This document shows, one piece after another, positions 1 through 7,606 of a stretch of DNA of 64,000 bases (the first letter of the stretch is position 1; the number at the start of each line of letters is the position of its first letter). Origin of the DNA: Chryseotalea sp. WA131a (lineage in GTDB: Bacteria; Bacteroidota; Bacteroidia; Cytophagales; Cyclobacteriaceae). The notes under the pieces are model-generated. The model searched no databases. It saw nothing but the letters and a program-made list of their open reading frames with translations, and was not told the origin of the DNA. The DNA is taken from assembly GCA_025370075.1 (NCBI GenBank), contig CP073016.1:1426001-1490000 (forward strand), written 5' to 3'. Both the position numbers and the translations under genes were made by a program.

Positions 1-1007
1 AACAAGCTGGAAAAAGCTTTTGCAGAATCAAGGTGTTTGCCCAACCCAGGGCCAACGCCAATTGCTTCGTAATCAAAGCTGTCTGGCAAAGTTGAAAAGT
101 GATTTTCGTTAGAGTCCACTTCGACCATTGCCTCTGGCACAGAAGTTTGCAATACCTCCAGCCCGCAAGCCGGTGAATGAACAGTTAACAGACCGAGCCC
201 CGAACGCATGGCCGCGCGCGCGCTCAACACAGCCGCTCCCATTTTTCCTTTCGATCCGCCAATCAGCAGGGCATGACCGAAATTGCCTTTGTGCGAAAAT
301 CGTTTGCGTGCACGAACCAGTTTTTTCACCGATTTTTCAGTCACATAAAAATGATGTGCTTCAACTTCCTTCAAAAAAGTTTGGCTCAGGCCAATATCCA
401 CCACAACCCACTCACCCACATTATCAGCGTACTGCGGAAAAAAGAAGGCAAGTTTTGGCAACTGAAACGAAACCGTGAATTGTGCTTGAACAATTGCGCC
501 TGTGGAAGGACGATCAGCAGACAATCCGGAAGGAATATCTACCGCGACTTTTATTGCTTTGGCTTGATTGATCGATTCAATCGCAGTAGCATAAATCCCT
601 TCTGCCGGGCGAGACAGGCCTGAGCCAAAAATCGCATCGATGATCACCTCGGTTTTACCAAAATCCAGTTGTGTGCTTTCCGTTACGTTGATGCACTTTA
701 CTTTTAAAGGCAATCGTTCTAAGTTGATTTTGAAGTCAGCCGTCTCGGCAGAGGAACCTCGGATAATGAAAACCTCTAGGGGATAACTCCATTCGCACAA
801 CATCCGTGCGATGCCCAGGCCATCGCCACCATTGTTGCCTGTGCCACACACCACAGCGATTTTTTCGGTTGCCCGGAATTTGGTTACAAACCACTGGGCA
901 AAAGAACTGCATGCACGCTCCATCAGATCAATTGAGGCTATAGCCTCTTGCTCGATGGTGTATTGATCGAGGAGTTTGGTTTGGGAAGAAGTGAGAATTT
1001 TTTGCAT
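1..1007 (-). CDS. nnr: Bifunctional NAD(P)H-hydrate epimerase / ADP-dependent NAD(P)HX dehydratase, 3' end beyond window
   Basis: This enzyme repairs hydrated NADH and NADPH: an N-terminal YjeF_N domain epimerises NAD(P)HX and a C-terminal ribokinase-like domain dehydrates it. Translating the minus strand from the ATG at 1007 gives an open frame to the window edge. It contains the epimerase nucleotide-binding motif GTGNNGGDGLGIAR (about residues 50-63), then a DIPSGL motif, and in the second half GNFGHALLIGGSKGKMGAA and GVGPGLGK, typical of the dehydratase. About 335 residues are visible of a usual 490-510, so the C-terminal third lies outside. The gene stands alone with no close upstream partner. 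Family assignment is secure; that both domains are active is inferred from intact motifs. Confidence 0.93.
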   Translation of the reverse strand, partial: MQKILTSSQTKLLDQYTIEQEAIASIDLMERACSSFAQWFVTKFRATEKIAVVCGTGNNGGDGLGIARMLCEWSYPLEVFIIRGSSAETADFKINLERLPLKVKCINVTESTQLDFGKTEVIIDAIFGSGLSRPAEGIYATAIESINQAKAIKVAVDIPSGLSADRPSTGAIVQAQFTVSFQLPKLAFFFPQYADNVGEWVVVDIGLSQTFLKEVEAHHFYVTEKSVKKLVRARKRFSHKGNFGHALLIGGSKGKMGAAVLSARAAMRSGLGLLTVHSPACGLEVLQTSVPEAMVEVDSNENHFSTLPDSFDYEAIGVGPGLGKHLDSAKAFSSL

Positions 1008-1168
1008 GAAAGCAATTCGTGGAAAACACATTCAAGTTAAGAAGGAAATTTTACTTTGGTTTCATTTTTTGCTTGAGCAAAAGCACACGTCTCAAATGCG
1101 CTGGCGGCTAAAGCACGGCCTTAGGATGTTTTGGATAAAACGACCAAAAACCTTTAGTTACATATTCT

Positions 1169-1414
1169 TTACCCCCTTGCCTTATTGAAAATGAAGGTAT
1201 CCAAACCTTTTGCGTTTCCAAATAATGCTTCTTGTCTTTTTTTTTGAAATTCTTGGTGTGGTAACCCAATTGTATAAAGATTCACTTTAAATTTTTCGTT
1301 GCTATCCAAAATGGTTTGCACTTGGCGTTCTTTCAAGCCGTAGCGGTTGCCTATTTTAAAAATAACTGCTCTCTCCTTTTCGTGCACGTGTCCATCTGCC
1401 TTGGCCAATGCCAT
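1169..1414 (-). pseudogene. TerB-like protein fragment
   Basis: The visible peptide begins MALAKADGHVHEKERAVIF and has the acidic, helical pattern of TerB/tellurite-resistance-type domains (LAKADG, then a charged helix and GLKERQ). The reading frame continues upstream of the first ATG for about 23 codons of similar-looking sequence (...ENQYLSYKKDHIKNL) without any ATG, GTG or TTG before a stop inside a repeated AT-rich spacer. The real 5' end therefore seems to be missing. The last 20 residues do not resemble the family. At 81 residues it is shorter than the usual 130-150. I read it as a decayed remnant; a short functional protein is possible. Confidence 0.4.
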
Positions 1415-1476
1415 CAGGTTTTTAATGTGGTCTTTTTTGTAGGATAAGTATTGGTTTTCGAAGAAGCCTATCGTAG

Positions 1477-1510
1477 CGATTTACGATTTAAGATGTACGA
1501 TTTACGATTT
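1477..1510. repeat. 13-bp direct repeat in spacer
   Basis: CGATTTACGATTT occurs at 1477-1489 and again at 1498-1510, separated by 8 bases. It lies between the TerB-like fragment and the TolB-like gene. Similar ACGATTT/AAATC word repeats recur in other spacers of this window (about 14090-14165 and 59700-59740). Confidence 0.8.
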
Positions 1511-1531
1511 TTGAATTCTTGACTACCGAAT

Positions 1532-2626
1532 TTACTCCACCCAATCCGCTACAAATAAATTGGTGTTTCGTGTTCCTCCGTTGTTTCGGTTGGACGAGAA
1601 AATGATTTTCTTTCCATCAGGCGAGAACATCGGGAAGGAATCAAATACTTTGTCATACGAGATTTGCTCAAGGCCAGTGCCATCTTCATTTATCATGAAA
1701 AGATTGAACTCAAAACCTCTTTTGCCTTTGTGGTTTGAACTAAATATAATTTTCTTTCCTGCTGGGTGATAGAAAGGTGCCCAATTGGCTTTACCCAATT
1801 TGGTAATTTGCTTTAAGTCTGATCCATCGGCATTGCAAACAAATATTTCCATTTCCGTGGGTGCTACCAGCCCTTGCTTCAGGTAATCAAGGTATTCTTT
1901 TTTGGCTGCTTCGGTGGTAAATCGTGAGGCCCGGAAAACAATTTTCTTTCCATCGGGTGAAAAGAAAGCTCCGCCATCGTAACCAATCTCATGGGTGATT
2001 TGCTTCACGTTTTTTCCGTTGATATCCATGGTGTACAAATCTAAATCGCCATTGCGAGTGGAGGTGAACACAATCTTATCTCCTTTGGGTGAAACGGTTG
2101 CCTCGGCATCATAGCCAGGTGTGTTGGTCAGTTGCTTGACGATTTTACCATTTTTATCGGCCACAAAAATATCATACGAATCATAAATGGGCCATAGGTA
2201 TTTTCCACCGGGCGTGCGCTCTACATCTTTTGGGCAATCTTTTCCACCCAAGTGAGTAGAGGCATATAAAATGGACTTATTTCCAGGAAGGAAAAAAGAG
2301 CAAGTGGTTCTCCCCTGCCCTGTGCTAATGAGTTGCGGCTTGGTTACACCATGTTGCAAGTTCATTCCCTCGATGGGCATATAAAAAATCTGGTCGCAGT
2401 TTAAACCCCACGCTTTATTGTTGGATTGAAAGCTCACCATTTTACTGTCAAAGCTCCAATACGCCTCGGCATTGTCGCCTCCAAAAGTAAGTTGGCGTAG
2501 ATTTTTAAAGTGCTTCTCTTTGGAGTAATGAACGGAGTCCTCAGGACTTGTCGAAGTTACATTAGAATCCGTAAATGAGAAAAGGAAAAACAAGGAGATA
2601 AATCCAACAACGGCAACTAATTTCAT
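1532..2626 (-). CDS. TolB-like beta-propeller exported protein (PD40/WD40-like repeats)
   Basis: A 364-residue secreted or periplasmic protein. Residues 1-20 form a signal peptide with a hydrophobic core (VAVVGFISLFFLFSF). The rest consists of PD40-type blades, each with a pattern like SPDGKKIVFxSxRxG: examples are SPKGDKIVFTSTRNGDLDLY, SPDGKKIVFRASR, HPAGKKIIFSSNHKG and SPDGKKIIFSSNRNNGG. These repeats are shared by TolB and many Bacteroidota outer-envelope proteins, where they scaffold protein contacts; some relatives are annotated as peptidases, but no peptidase domain is present here. It is not TolB itself, since the TolB N-terminal domain and Tol-Pal neighbours are absent. It appears monocistronic. 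The precise role is unknown. Confidence 0.85.
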   Translation of the reverse strand: MKLVAVVGFISLFFLFSFTDSNVTSTSPEDSVHYSKEKHFKNLRQLTFGGDNAEAYWSFDSKMVSFQSNNKAWGLNCDQIFYMPIEGMNLQHGVTKPQLISTGQGRTTCSFFLPGNKSILYASTHLGGKDCPKDVERTPGGKYLWPIYDSYDIFVADKNGKIVKQLTNTPGYDAEATVSPKGDKIVFTSTRNGDLDLYTMDINGKNVKQITHEIGYDGGAFFSPDGKKIVFRASRFTTEAAKKEYLDYLKQGLVAPTEMEIFVCNADGSDLKQITKLGKANWAPFYHPAGKKIIFSSNHKGKRGFEFNLFMINEDGTGLEQISYDKVFDSFPMFSPDGKKIIFSSNRNNGGTRNTNLFVADWVE

Positions 2627-2703
2627 ATTTAATCAATCAAACTTTAAGCTCCAAAGTTATCCAATCCCGCCTACTGCTTACTGCCAAACTGCCTACTTTT
2701 TTT

Positions 2704-4386
2704 TCAAGCTGCTTTCTTGGCTTCCTCTTCTTTCAATGTCCTTCTTAAGATTTTGCCCACATTTGTCTTTGGCAATTCTGTGCGAAACTCAAAATACTTG
2801 GGCACCTTATAGTTCGTCAGGTTTTCGTGACAGAATTTTTTAAGCTCTTCTTCCGTAAGGCTTTGGTCTTTCTTCACAATAAAAACTTTAATCACTTCAC
2901 CCGACTTGGCATCTGGCACGCCAATGGCTGCCACCTCCAATACCTTGGGGTGACCCGCCATTACATTTTCAATTTCGTTGGGGAACACGTTAAAGCCAGA
3001 GACTTTAATCATATCCTTTTTTCTGTCCACGATTTTGAAATAGCCTTCTGTATCCATCAAGCCAATATCACCCGTGCGAAACCAGCCCCCCGGAAAGAAT
3101 ACTCCTTCATTGTCTTTTTCCCAATAGCCGCGCATTACTTGTGGGCCGCGTGCACAAATCTCCCCGGTCTCTCCTTGGTTTACTTGTTTTCCATCATCAT
3201 CAAAAATTGCCACTTCCGTGCTTGGCATAGGGATGCCAATAGTTCCGCGCTTATGACCACCCGTTAAAGGATTGCAACAAAGTACTGGAGATGTTTCACT
3301 TAATCCATACCCTTCTACTAACGGGCTTTTCGTAATCTCTTGCCAGCGAATGGCTACAGCATCTTGCACGGCCATACCACCGCCTACTGCCCCTTTCAAT
3401 TTTGAAAAATCACACGCAGCAAAATCAGGATTGTGAATCAATCCGTTGAAGAGTGTATTCACACCTGTGATAATCGAGAATTGGTATTTCTTAATTTCCT
3501 TTATAAACCCTGGCAAGTCGCGCGGGTTGGTAATCAATACATTGCGCAGACCCTGCGTGTACATTAGCACTCCATTCACCGTAAGGGCAAAGATATGGTA
3601 CAGCGGCAACGCAGTAATGACCACTTGTTGTTCATTCGTATCAATCAAGGGCTTGAACCAATGGGTAATCATCATATTATGCGCAATGATATTGCGATGC
3701 GAGAGCTGCGCTCCTTTTGATATGCCTGTGGTGCCTCCGGTGTATTGCAGTACGGCCACGTCTTCAATATCGATAGCTGGTTTTTTTAGCGTGAGGCCAG
3801 CTCCTTTCGCTAATGCCGACTTGAATGAAATTGTGTTTGGGATATGGTAGGCTGGCACAAGCTTCTTTACATTCTTCACTACAAAATTTACGATTGCACC
3901 CTTCACCAATCCGAGCATATCGCCCATTTGAGTGACAATGATGTGCTTGGCAGGAACACGCTCCCTAATTTGTTCTAAGCTATGAGCAAAGTTGGCAACA
4001 ATAACAATGGCAGAAATGCCCGCATCTTTAAATTGGTGCTCCATTTCACGTGGAGTGTAGAGCGGGTTGGTGTTCACCACAATCAATCCCGCTTTGAGCG
4101 AGCCAATCATGGCAATTGGAAACTGCAATAGGTTGGGCATTTGTATGGCAATTCGTTCACCTTTCTTTAAACCCAATTCGTTTTGAAGATAGGCAGCAAA
4201 ATGGGTAGAGAGCCGATCCACTTCGGCATACGTTATCTTTCCTCCCAAATTCTCAAAAGCTATACGGTTGCTGAATTTTTTAGCAGCCGTTTCAAACAAT
4301 TCAACCAAAGAGGAATACTCATAAGATGCTAACTCATGGGGTGTCCCTACAGGATAGGCCTTAAACCAAGGAAAATCTTTTGTCAT
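2704..4386 (-). CDS. fadD: Long-chain fatty-acid--CoA ligase
   Basis: The enzyme activates fatty acids with ATP and CoA, feeding beta-oxidation or lipid synthesis. The ATG at 4386 is chosen over a TTG nine codons upstream because it gives MTKDFPWFKAYP and a 560-residue product, close to the roughly 560 residues of E. coli FadD. The AMP-binding signature YTGGTTGISKGAQLSH is near residue 215-230, followed by GYGLSETSP, GWFRTGDIG and the A8 hinge DRKKDMIKVSGFNVFPNE; the C-terminal catalytic lysine lies in NVGKILRR. No transmembrane segment is seen. It is transcribed alone, downstream of the tRNA-like RNA and its terminator on the same strand. Medium- versus long-chain preference cannot be read from sequence. 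Confidence 0.93.
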   Translation of the reverse strand: MTKDFPWFKAYPVGTPHELASYEYSSLVELFETAAKKFSNRIAFENLGGKITYAEVDRLSTHFAAYLQNELGLKKGERIAIQMPNLLQFPIAMIGSLKAGLIVVNTNPLYTPREMEHQFKDAGISAIVIVANFAHSLEQIRERVPAKHIIVTQMGDMLGLVKGAIVNFVVKNVKKLVPAYHIPNTISFKSALAKGAGLTLKKPAIDIEDVAVLQYTGGTTGISKGAQLSHRNIIAHNMMITHWFKPLIDTNEQQVVITALPLYHIFALTVNGVLMYTQGLRNVLITNPRDLPGFIKEIKKYQFSIITGVNTLFNGLIHNPDFAACDFSKLKGAVGGGMAVQDAVAIRWQEITKSPLVEGYGLSETSPVLCCNPLTGGHKRGTIGIPMPSTEVAIFDDDGKQVNQGETGEICARGPQVMRGYWEKDNEGVFFPGGWFRTGDIGLMDTEGYFKIVDRKKDMIKVSGFNVFPNEIENVMAGHPKVLEVAAIGVPDAKSGEVIKVFIVKKDQSLTEEELKKFCHENLTNYKVPKYFEFRTELPKTNVGKILRRTLKEEEAKKAA

Positions 4387-4455
4387 AGGAATTGATGTAA
4401 AAATCAAAACCAAAATAGAACAAAAAAGTTAGTGAAAGCAATCGTTTGTTTGGAC

Positions 4456-4492
4456 TAAAAACAAAAAACCCTGACTCGTTGGTCAGGGTTTT
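4456..4492 (-). terminator. Rho-independent terminator after the tRNA-like RNA
   Basis: On the minus strand AAACCCTGAC, a 6-base loop and GTCAGGGTTT form a perfect 10-bp stem (arms at 4482-4491 and 4466-4475), followed by a T-rich tail TTTTGTTTTTA. It begins eight bases after the tRNA-like acceptor stem and so probably defines the transcript's 3' end. Confidence 0.85.
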
Positions 4493-4498
4493 AGTCTG

Positions 4499-4644
4499 CT
4501 GTAAGGGAAGGTCTCGAACCTCCACGGAGAAGTTAGCTACAAGGCATTAAGAAAACTTTAGTGGTCAACCCATTACCTTGCGTTTGTCCTTTGCTCTCCA
4601 CCCCCGAGACAGGAGGGCTTGTCTGCCAATTTCAACACCTTACA
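4499..4644 (-). ncRNA. tRNA-like RNA with class-II (Leu-type) D arm and a giant variable region
   Basis: Read on the minus strand, this 145-base RNA folds as a tRNA with one anomaly. Acceptor strands TGTAAGG (4644-4638) and CCTTACA (4506-4500) pair perfectly. The D arm is TTG/CAA with loop AAATTGGCAGA, typical of tRNA-Leu. The anticodon stem is CCCTC/GGGGG (4617-4613, 4605-4601) with a 7-base loop CTGTCTC, giving a formal anticodon GTC and an unusual pyrimidine at position 37. The T arm is GGAGG-TTCGAGA-CCTTC (4523-4507). Between anticodon and T arms lie about 77 bases instead of the usual 13-20: an outer helix GGAGA/TCTCC (4599-4595, 4530-4526) encloses a second helix CAAGG/CCTTG (4580-4576, 4544-4540). 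The next base would be discriminator G, and no CCA is encoded. It could be a tRNA with an expanded variable arm, an intron-containing tRNA, or a decayed tRNA-Leu put to another use. An intact promoter and terminator argue that it is expressed. Confidence 0.6.
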
Positions 4645-4659
4645 TTGTAAATTATGCAA

Positions 4660-4691
4660 CAAAGTAAAGGTTAAATAGATACTAAAGTCAA
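4660..4691 (-). promoter_or_regulatory. Bacteroidota-type promoter for the tRNA-like RNA
   Basis: On the minus strand TTG (4691-4689) is followed after 22 bases by TACTTTG (4666-4660), close to the TAnnTTTG -7 element. A start about 7 bases downstream would lie a few bases before the acceptor stem at 4644. Confidence 0.5.
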
Positions 4692-4707
4692 TAAATACCT
4701 TACATTA

Positions 4708-4738
4708 TTGCACTATATTTATAAATACAATATTTTTG
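4708..4738 (+). promoter_or_regulatory. Bacteroidota-type promoter for the Lrp-family gene
   Basis: TTG (4708-4710), a 20-base spacer, then TATTTTTG (4731-4738), an exact TAnnTTTG match. It lies 30 bases before the ATG at 4769, back to back with the promoter of the divergent tRNA-like RNA. Confidence 0.55.
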
Positions 4739-4768
4739 ATAAATAATTTATAAAATTCAGCATCCATC

Positions 4769-5245
4769 ATGCCTAAAAATTACGAACTTGATAATATCGA
4801 TTTGAAGATATTGGAACTGCTCATGCAAGATGCCAAACGACCGTATACGGAAGTGGCCAAGAAAGTGAATGTATCGCAAGGGACCGTGCATGTGCGAATG
4901 ACGAAGATGGAGGAGGCTGGAATCATTGACAAAACCTCCCTGAGAATTAACTATGCCAATATAGGTTATGACATCACTGCATTTATTGGTATCTATCTAG
5001 AAAAGAGTGCTTTATACGAAAAAGTATTGACCAAACTCAAAGATATTCCTGAGATTGTAAACATCCATTATACTACAGGCAACTACTCCATGTTCTTAAA
5101 AATCCATTGTCGCGATACCAATCACCTGAAAGAAGTTCTACACGATAAAATGCAACAAGTAGAAGGAATTGAACGCACCGAGACAATGATATCACTAGAG
5201 GAAAGCTTGGATAGGAACTTGCGCCTCTTACTTCCTTCAAAATAG
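4769..5245 (+). CDS. Lrp/AsnC-family transcriptional regulator
   Basis: A 158-residue regulator of the leucine-responsive family. An AsnC-type helix-turn-helix occupies about residues 6-65 (DNIDLKILELLMQDAKRPYT... VSQGTVHVRMTKMEEAGII). An alpha-beta RAM ligand-binding and oligomerisation domain follows (TAFIGIYLEK... IHYTTGNYSMFLKIHCRD). Such proteins form octamers and usually sense amino acids. It is monocistronic, with its own promoter at 4708-4738. Targets are unknown. The divergent tRNA-like RNA shares the 120-base intergenic region, so it could be a target, but no operator is evident. Confidence 0.9.
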   Translation: MPKNYELDNIDLKILELLMQDAKRPYTEVAKKVNVSQGTVHVRMTKMEEAGIIDKTSLRINYANIGYDITAFIGIYLEKSALYEKVLTKLKDIPEIVNIHYTTGNYSMFLKIHCRDTNHLKEVLHDKMQQVEGIERTETMISLEESLDRNLRLLLPSK

Positions 5246-5536
5246 AATTTAAATTGCTCATTTGAGCCTAAGTTAAGTTGATCAAAAATCTTTGGTCAGC
5301 GAACAACAACTACGAATTATCAAAACCTACACTAAAGTAACTTTTGACTAACGAGTGCTAGGGCAGAATTGCCTCAAAAATCAATTCTTTTTTCATACAA
5401 TAGCTATGTTCAGTTTGCCACGGATCGATAGATCTATGTGAATAGCACTTTTCCTATTCAATCAAAAGAGGTTTTATGAAAGATAGATAAGACCAAGAAA
5501 AAATCAGTGCGCATCTGTGAAATTTGTGGCAAAAAA

Positions 5537-6319
5537 TCAATCCGCTTGAAACCTAAATGTTCTGTCCTCAAACTCAAATGTATTCAAATCATACACTCGC
5601 TCCGTGTATTCCACAATATTTTGTTTATCGACCATCACCACCGTAGAGCATCGCGTGCCATAGCCATTGGTTTTGATGAACATGGATGACAAGATCCTCT
5701 CACGCTCCAGCCCAATTCCCGTATCGGGCAATTGGCTGTCATCCGCTTGCTCGGTATCGTACAAAAAATTAAAAAGTGTATTTGCCGATAAATCATTTGA
5801 AGTTAACTCTTGGCCAAATTTTTCTTTTCCTCGCCTTACCTTAGGCCATGGTGTATCAAGCAAATGATTGCTCAACCCGTGCAGCCCGTTGGCAAGTTGC
5901 ATTATCTCGTTTTGGTAATTGCTCAAATACCAAAGCTCATTTACATTGCCAACCACCAAATTGTAACCGTTGTATCGAAGTCTGTTAGACTCAATTTGCT
6001 GCAAATAAGTTTCTGGTTCTTCTGCCCCTTCTAAATAATCTGACACCAAATGCCCACGCGAAGGTGCATGTGGGTCAATGTTTTTGGGGTCGCGGTAGTT
6101 TGTTACCATTGCCACTCTACCATTTCTATTCATGGCCATCCACGTGCCGCAGCTTCCATCAGGCCTGCGTGCCTCCAAGTCTCTGCCGCCCACTATCGCG
6201 GGGTGGTCTTCCCAAAAATCGGCAGGTACTGTTTTGCGATTGTAAAACTCATCGCGGTTGGCTGCAATGATTAGTTTATATGTTGGATGTTTCTGAACTG
6301 CAAAAAAAATGAGGCACAT
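5537..6319 (-). CDS. NRDE-family protein (TANGO2-like, Ntn-hydrolase fold)
   Basis: Members of this family begin Met-Cys and carry the motif NRDE. The start is set at the ATG at 6319, giving MCLIFFAVQKHPTYKLIIAANRDEFYNR, instead of a start 14 codons upstream, because Cys2 is the likely processed nucleophile. Further family signatures are GGRDLEARRPDGSCGTWMA and NGLHGLSNHLLDTPWPKV. The length of 260 residues is normal. The biochemical role is not settled: relatives have been linked to heme handling and Golgi organisation in eukaryotes and are uncharacterised in bacteria. It lies about 90 bases downstream of rnhB on the same strand and may be co-transcribed. Confidence 0.85.
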   Translation of the reverse strand: MCLIFFAVQKHPTYKLIIAANRDEFYNRKTVPADFWEDHPAIVGGRDLEARRPDGSCGTWMAMNRNGRVAMVTNYRDPKNIDPHAPSRGHLVSDYLEGAEEPETYLQQIESNRLRYNGYNLVVGNVNELWYLSNYQNEIMQLANGLHGLSNHLLDTPWPKVRRGKEKFGQELTSNDLSANTLFNFLYDTEQADDSQLPDTGIGLERERILSSMFIKTNGYGTRCSTVVMVDKQNIVEYTERVYDLNTFEFEDRTFRFQAD

Positions 6320-6406
6320 GCTACATGGTGTAAAATGTAAAAAAGAACAAAAGCATGTCAAACGAGTCCCCTTTCTTTTTAAAAAACGAAAAAGCCATGC
6401 AGAAAA

Positions 6407-7006
6407 TTACCCAAATAATTCTAATTGTGAAGGCAATAGTTGAAACGATTTTCGGTGGTAAGGGGTAATGCCCAAAGTTCTTATTCCGTTGCGATGTTCC
6501 AGCGTGGGATAACCCACGTTGGTGGCCCATCCGTAGCCGGGAAATTCGTTTGCCAATTTTTCCATCAACTCATCGCGATAGGTTTTGGCCAAGACAGACG
6601 CTGCCGCAATGGACAAATACTTGGCATCGCCTTTAATGATGCATCGATATTCTACTTCCTGATACGGACTGAAACGATTGCCATCTATCAACAGTAATTC
6701 GGGTTTCACGTTTAGCCTATCCAACGCCAAGTGCATCGCCTTAAAAGAGGCATTCAAAATATTGATTTCATCTATTTCTTGATGGCTTACTTCGGCCACG
6801 GCCCAAGCCAGGGCAGCTTGTTTGATTTCATCTTGCAAATGGTCGCGGTCGGCTTTCTTCAATTGCTTGGAGTCATTGAGCAATTTATGCTTAAAATTTT
6901 TTGGCAAGATAACCGCAGCCCCCACCACTGGCCCTGCCAAACATCCGCGGCCTACTTCATCGCAGCCAGCTTCTATCTTTTCTTTGGTATAACTTGACTT
7001 GAGCAT
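6407..7006 (-). CDS. rnhB: Ribonuclease HII
   Basis: The enzyme cuts the RNA strand of RNA-DNA hybrids and starts removal of single misincorporated ribonucleotides. The 199-residue product has the type 2 signature IEAGCDEVGRGCLAGPVV, with catalytic Asp16 and Glu17 followed by the GRG motif, then LNDSKQLKKADRD and the conserved LLIDGNRF and SIAAASVLAKTYRD blocks, which supply the remaining acidic ligands. Length is normal. It starts about 60 bases from the divergent NUDIX gene across an AT-only palindrome. Confidence 0.96.
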   Translation of the reverse strand: MLKSSYTKEKIEAGCDEVGRGCLAGPVVGAAVILPKNFKHKLLNDSKQLKKADRDHLQDEIKQAALAWAVAEVSHQEIDEINILNASFKAMHLALDRLNVKPELLLIDGNRFSPYQEVEYRCIIKGDAKYLSIAAASVLAKTYRDELMEKLANEFPGYGWATNVGYPTLEHRNGIRTLGITPYHRKSFQLLPSQLELFG

Positions 7007-7016
7007 TAGGCATAAA

Positions 7017-7045
7017 GTTAAAAGTTTAAAATTTAAACTTTTAAC
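7017..7045. repeat. Perfect 14-bp inverted repeat between rnhB and the NUDIX gene
   Basis: GTTAAAAGTTTAAA, one A, then TTTAAACTTTTAAC. It sits between two divergent starts (7006 minus and 7066 plus), so it could be an operator or a cruciform, but its low complexity also fits a slipped AT tract. Confidence 0.6.
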
Positions 7046-7065
7046 TTTAAACTTTTAAGCTAGTT

Positions 7066-7605
7066 ATGCAAAACTCTTGGAAGACCTTACGTACAGAAGA
7101 CATCTACGAAAATCCGTGGATAAAATTGGAGCAGCATCAAGTCCTGAACCCTGCTGGAGGCAAAGGCATTTATGGAAAAGTGCATTTCAAAAATAAAGCC
7201 ATTGGCATTGTAGCATTGGACGAAGACGACAACACGTGGTTGGTGGGGCAGCATCGCTATGCGTTAAACGAATGGAGCTGGGAAATACCCGAAGGTGGCG
7301 GCCCCATTGGCAACGATGTATTAGAATCGGCCCAGCGCGAACTGAAAGAAGAAACCGGATTGGAAGCTGCGAGCTGGGTAATGATTTTACGCGCACACTT
7401 GTCCAACTCCGTATCAGACGAAGAAGGTTTTGTTTTTTTGGCCGAAGGATTGAAGCAAGGCAAATCAAATTTAGAAGAAACGGAGGCAGATATGAAGGTG
7501 TGGAAACTCCCATTCAAAGAAGCCTTGCAAATGGTGATGGATGGAAAAATCACCGATAGTTTAAGTGTGATGGGCATTTTAAAAGTAGCTTTACTGCGCA
7601 AGTAA
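7066..7605 (+). CDS. NUDIX hydrolase, ADP-ribose pyrophosphatase-like
   Basis: This 179-residue protein belongs to the NUDIX superfamily, which hydrolyses nucleoside diphosphates linked to another moiety. The catalytic helix is read as GGGPIGNDVLESAQRELKEE followed by TGLE (about residues 80-103). It retains REL-x-EE-x-GL, which binds the metals; the first box glutamate is Asn here, as in some close relatives. EWSWEIPEGGGP upstream of the box resembles the ADP-ribose-specific class. The MATE transporter begins one base after its stop, so the two are almost certainly one transcript. The substrate is inferred only from subclass resemblance. Confidence 0.88.
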   Translation: MQNSWKTLRTEDIYENPWIKLEQHQVLNPAGGKGIYGKVHFKNKAIGIVALDEDDNTWLVGQHRYALNEWSWEIPEGGGPIGNDVLESAQRELKEETGLEAASWVMILRAHLSNSVSDEEGFVFLAEGLKQGKSNLEETEADMKVWKLPFKEALQMVMDGKITDSLSVMGILKVALLRK

Positions 7606-7606
7606 A

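Noticed and set aside
128..623. Plus-strand open frames opposite nnr
   Set aside because: The minus strand encodes clear NAD(P)HX epimerase/dehydratase motifs; the plus frames are shadows.
4499..4644. tmRNA (ssrA)
   Set aside because: Too short (145 bases versus about 350), no tag reading frame or alanine-type acceptor, and the anticodon stem is present.
4638..4707. Direct repeat ACCTTACATT at about 4637 and 4697 as an integration site
   Set aside because: Ten bases only, in AT-rich DNA, with no integrase or element border nearby.
7017..7045. Regulatory operator between rnhB and NUDIX
   Set aside because: The perfect palindrome is almost entirely A/T words and can arise by slippage; kept only as a repeat.
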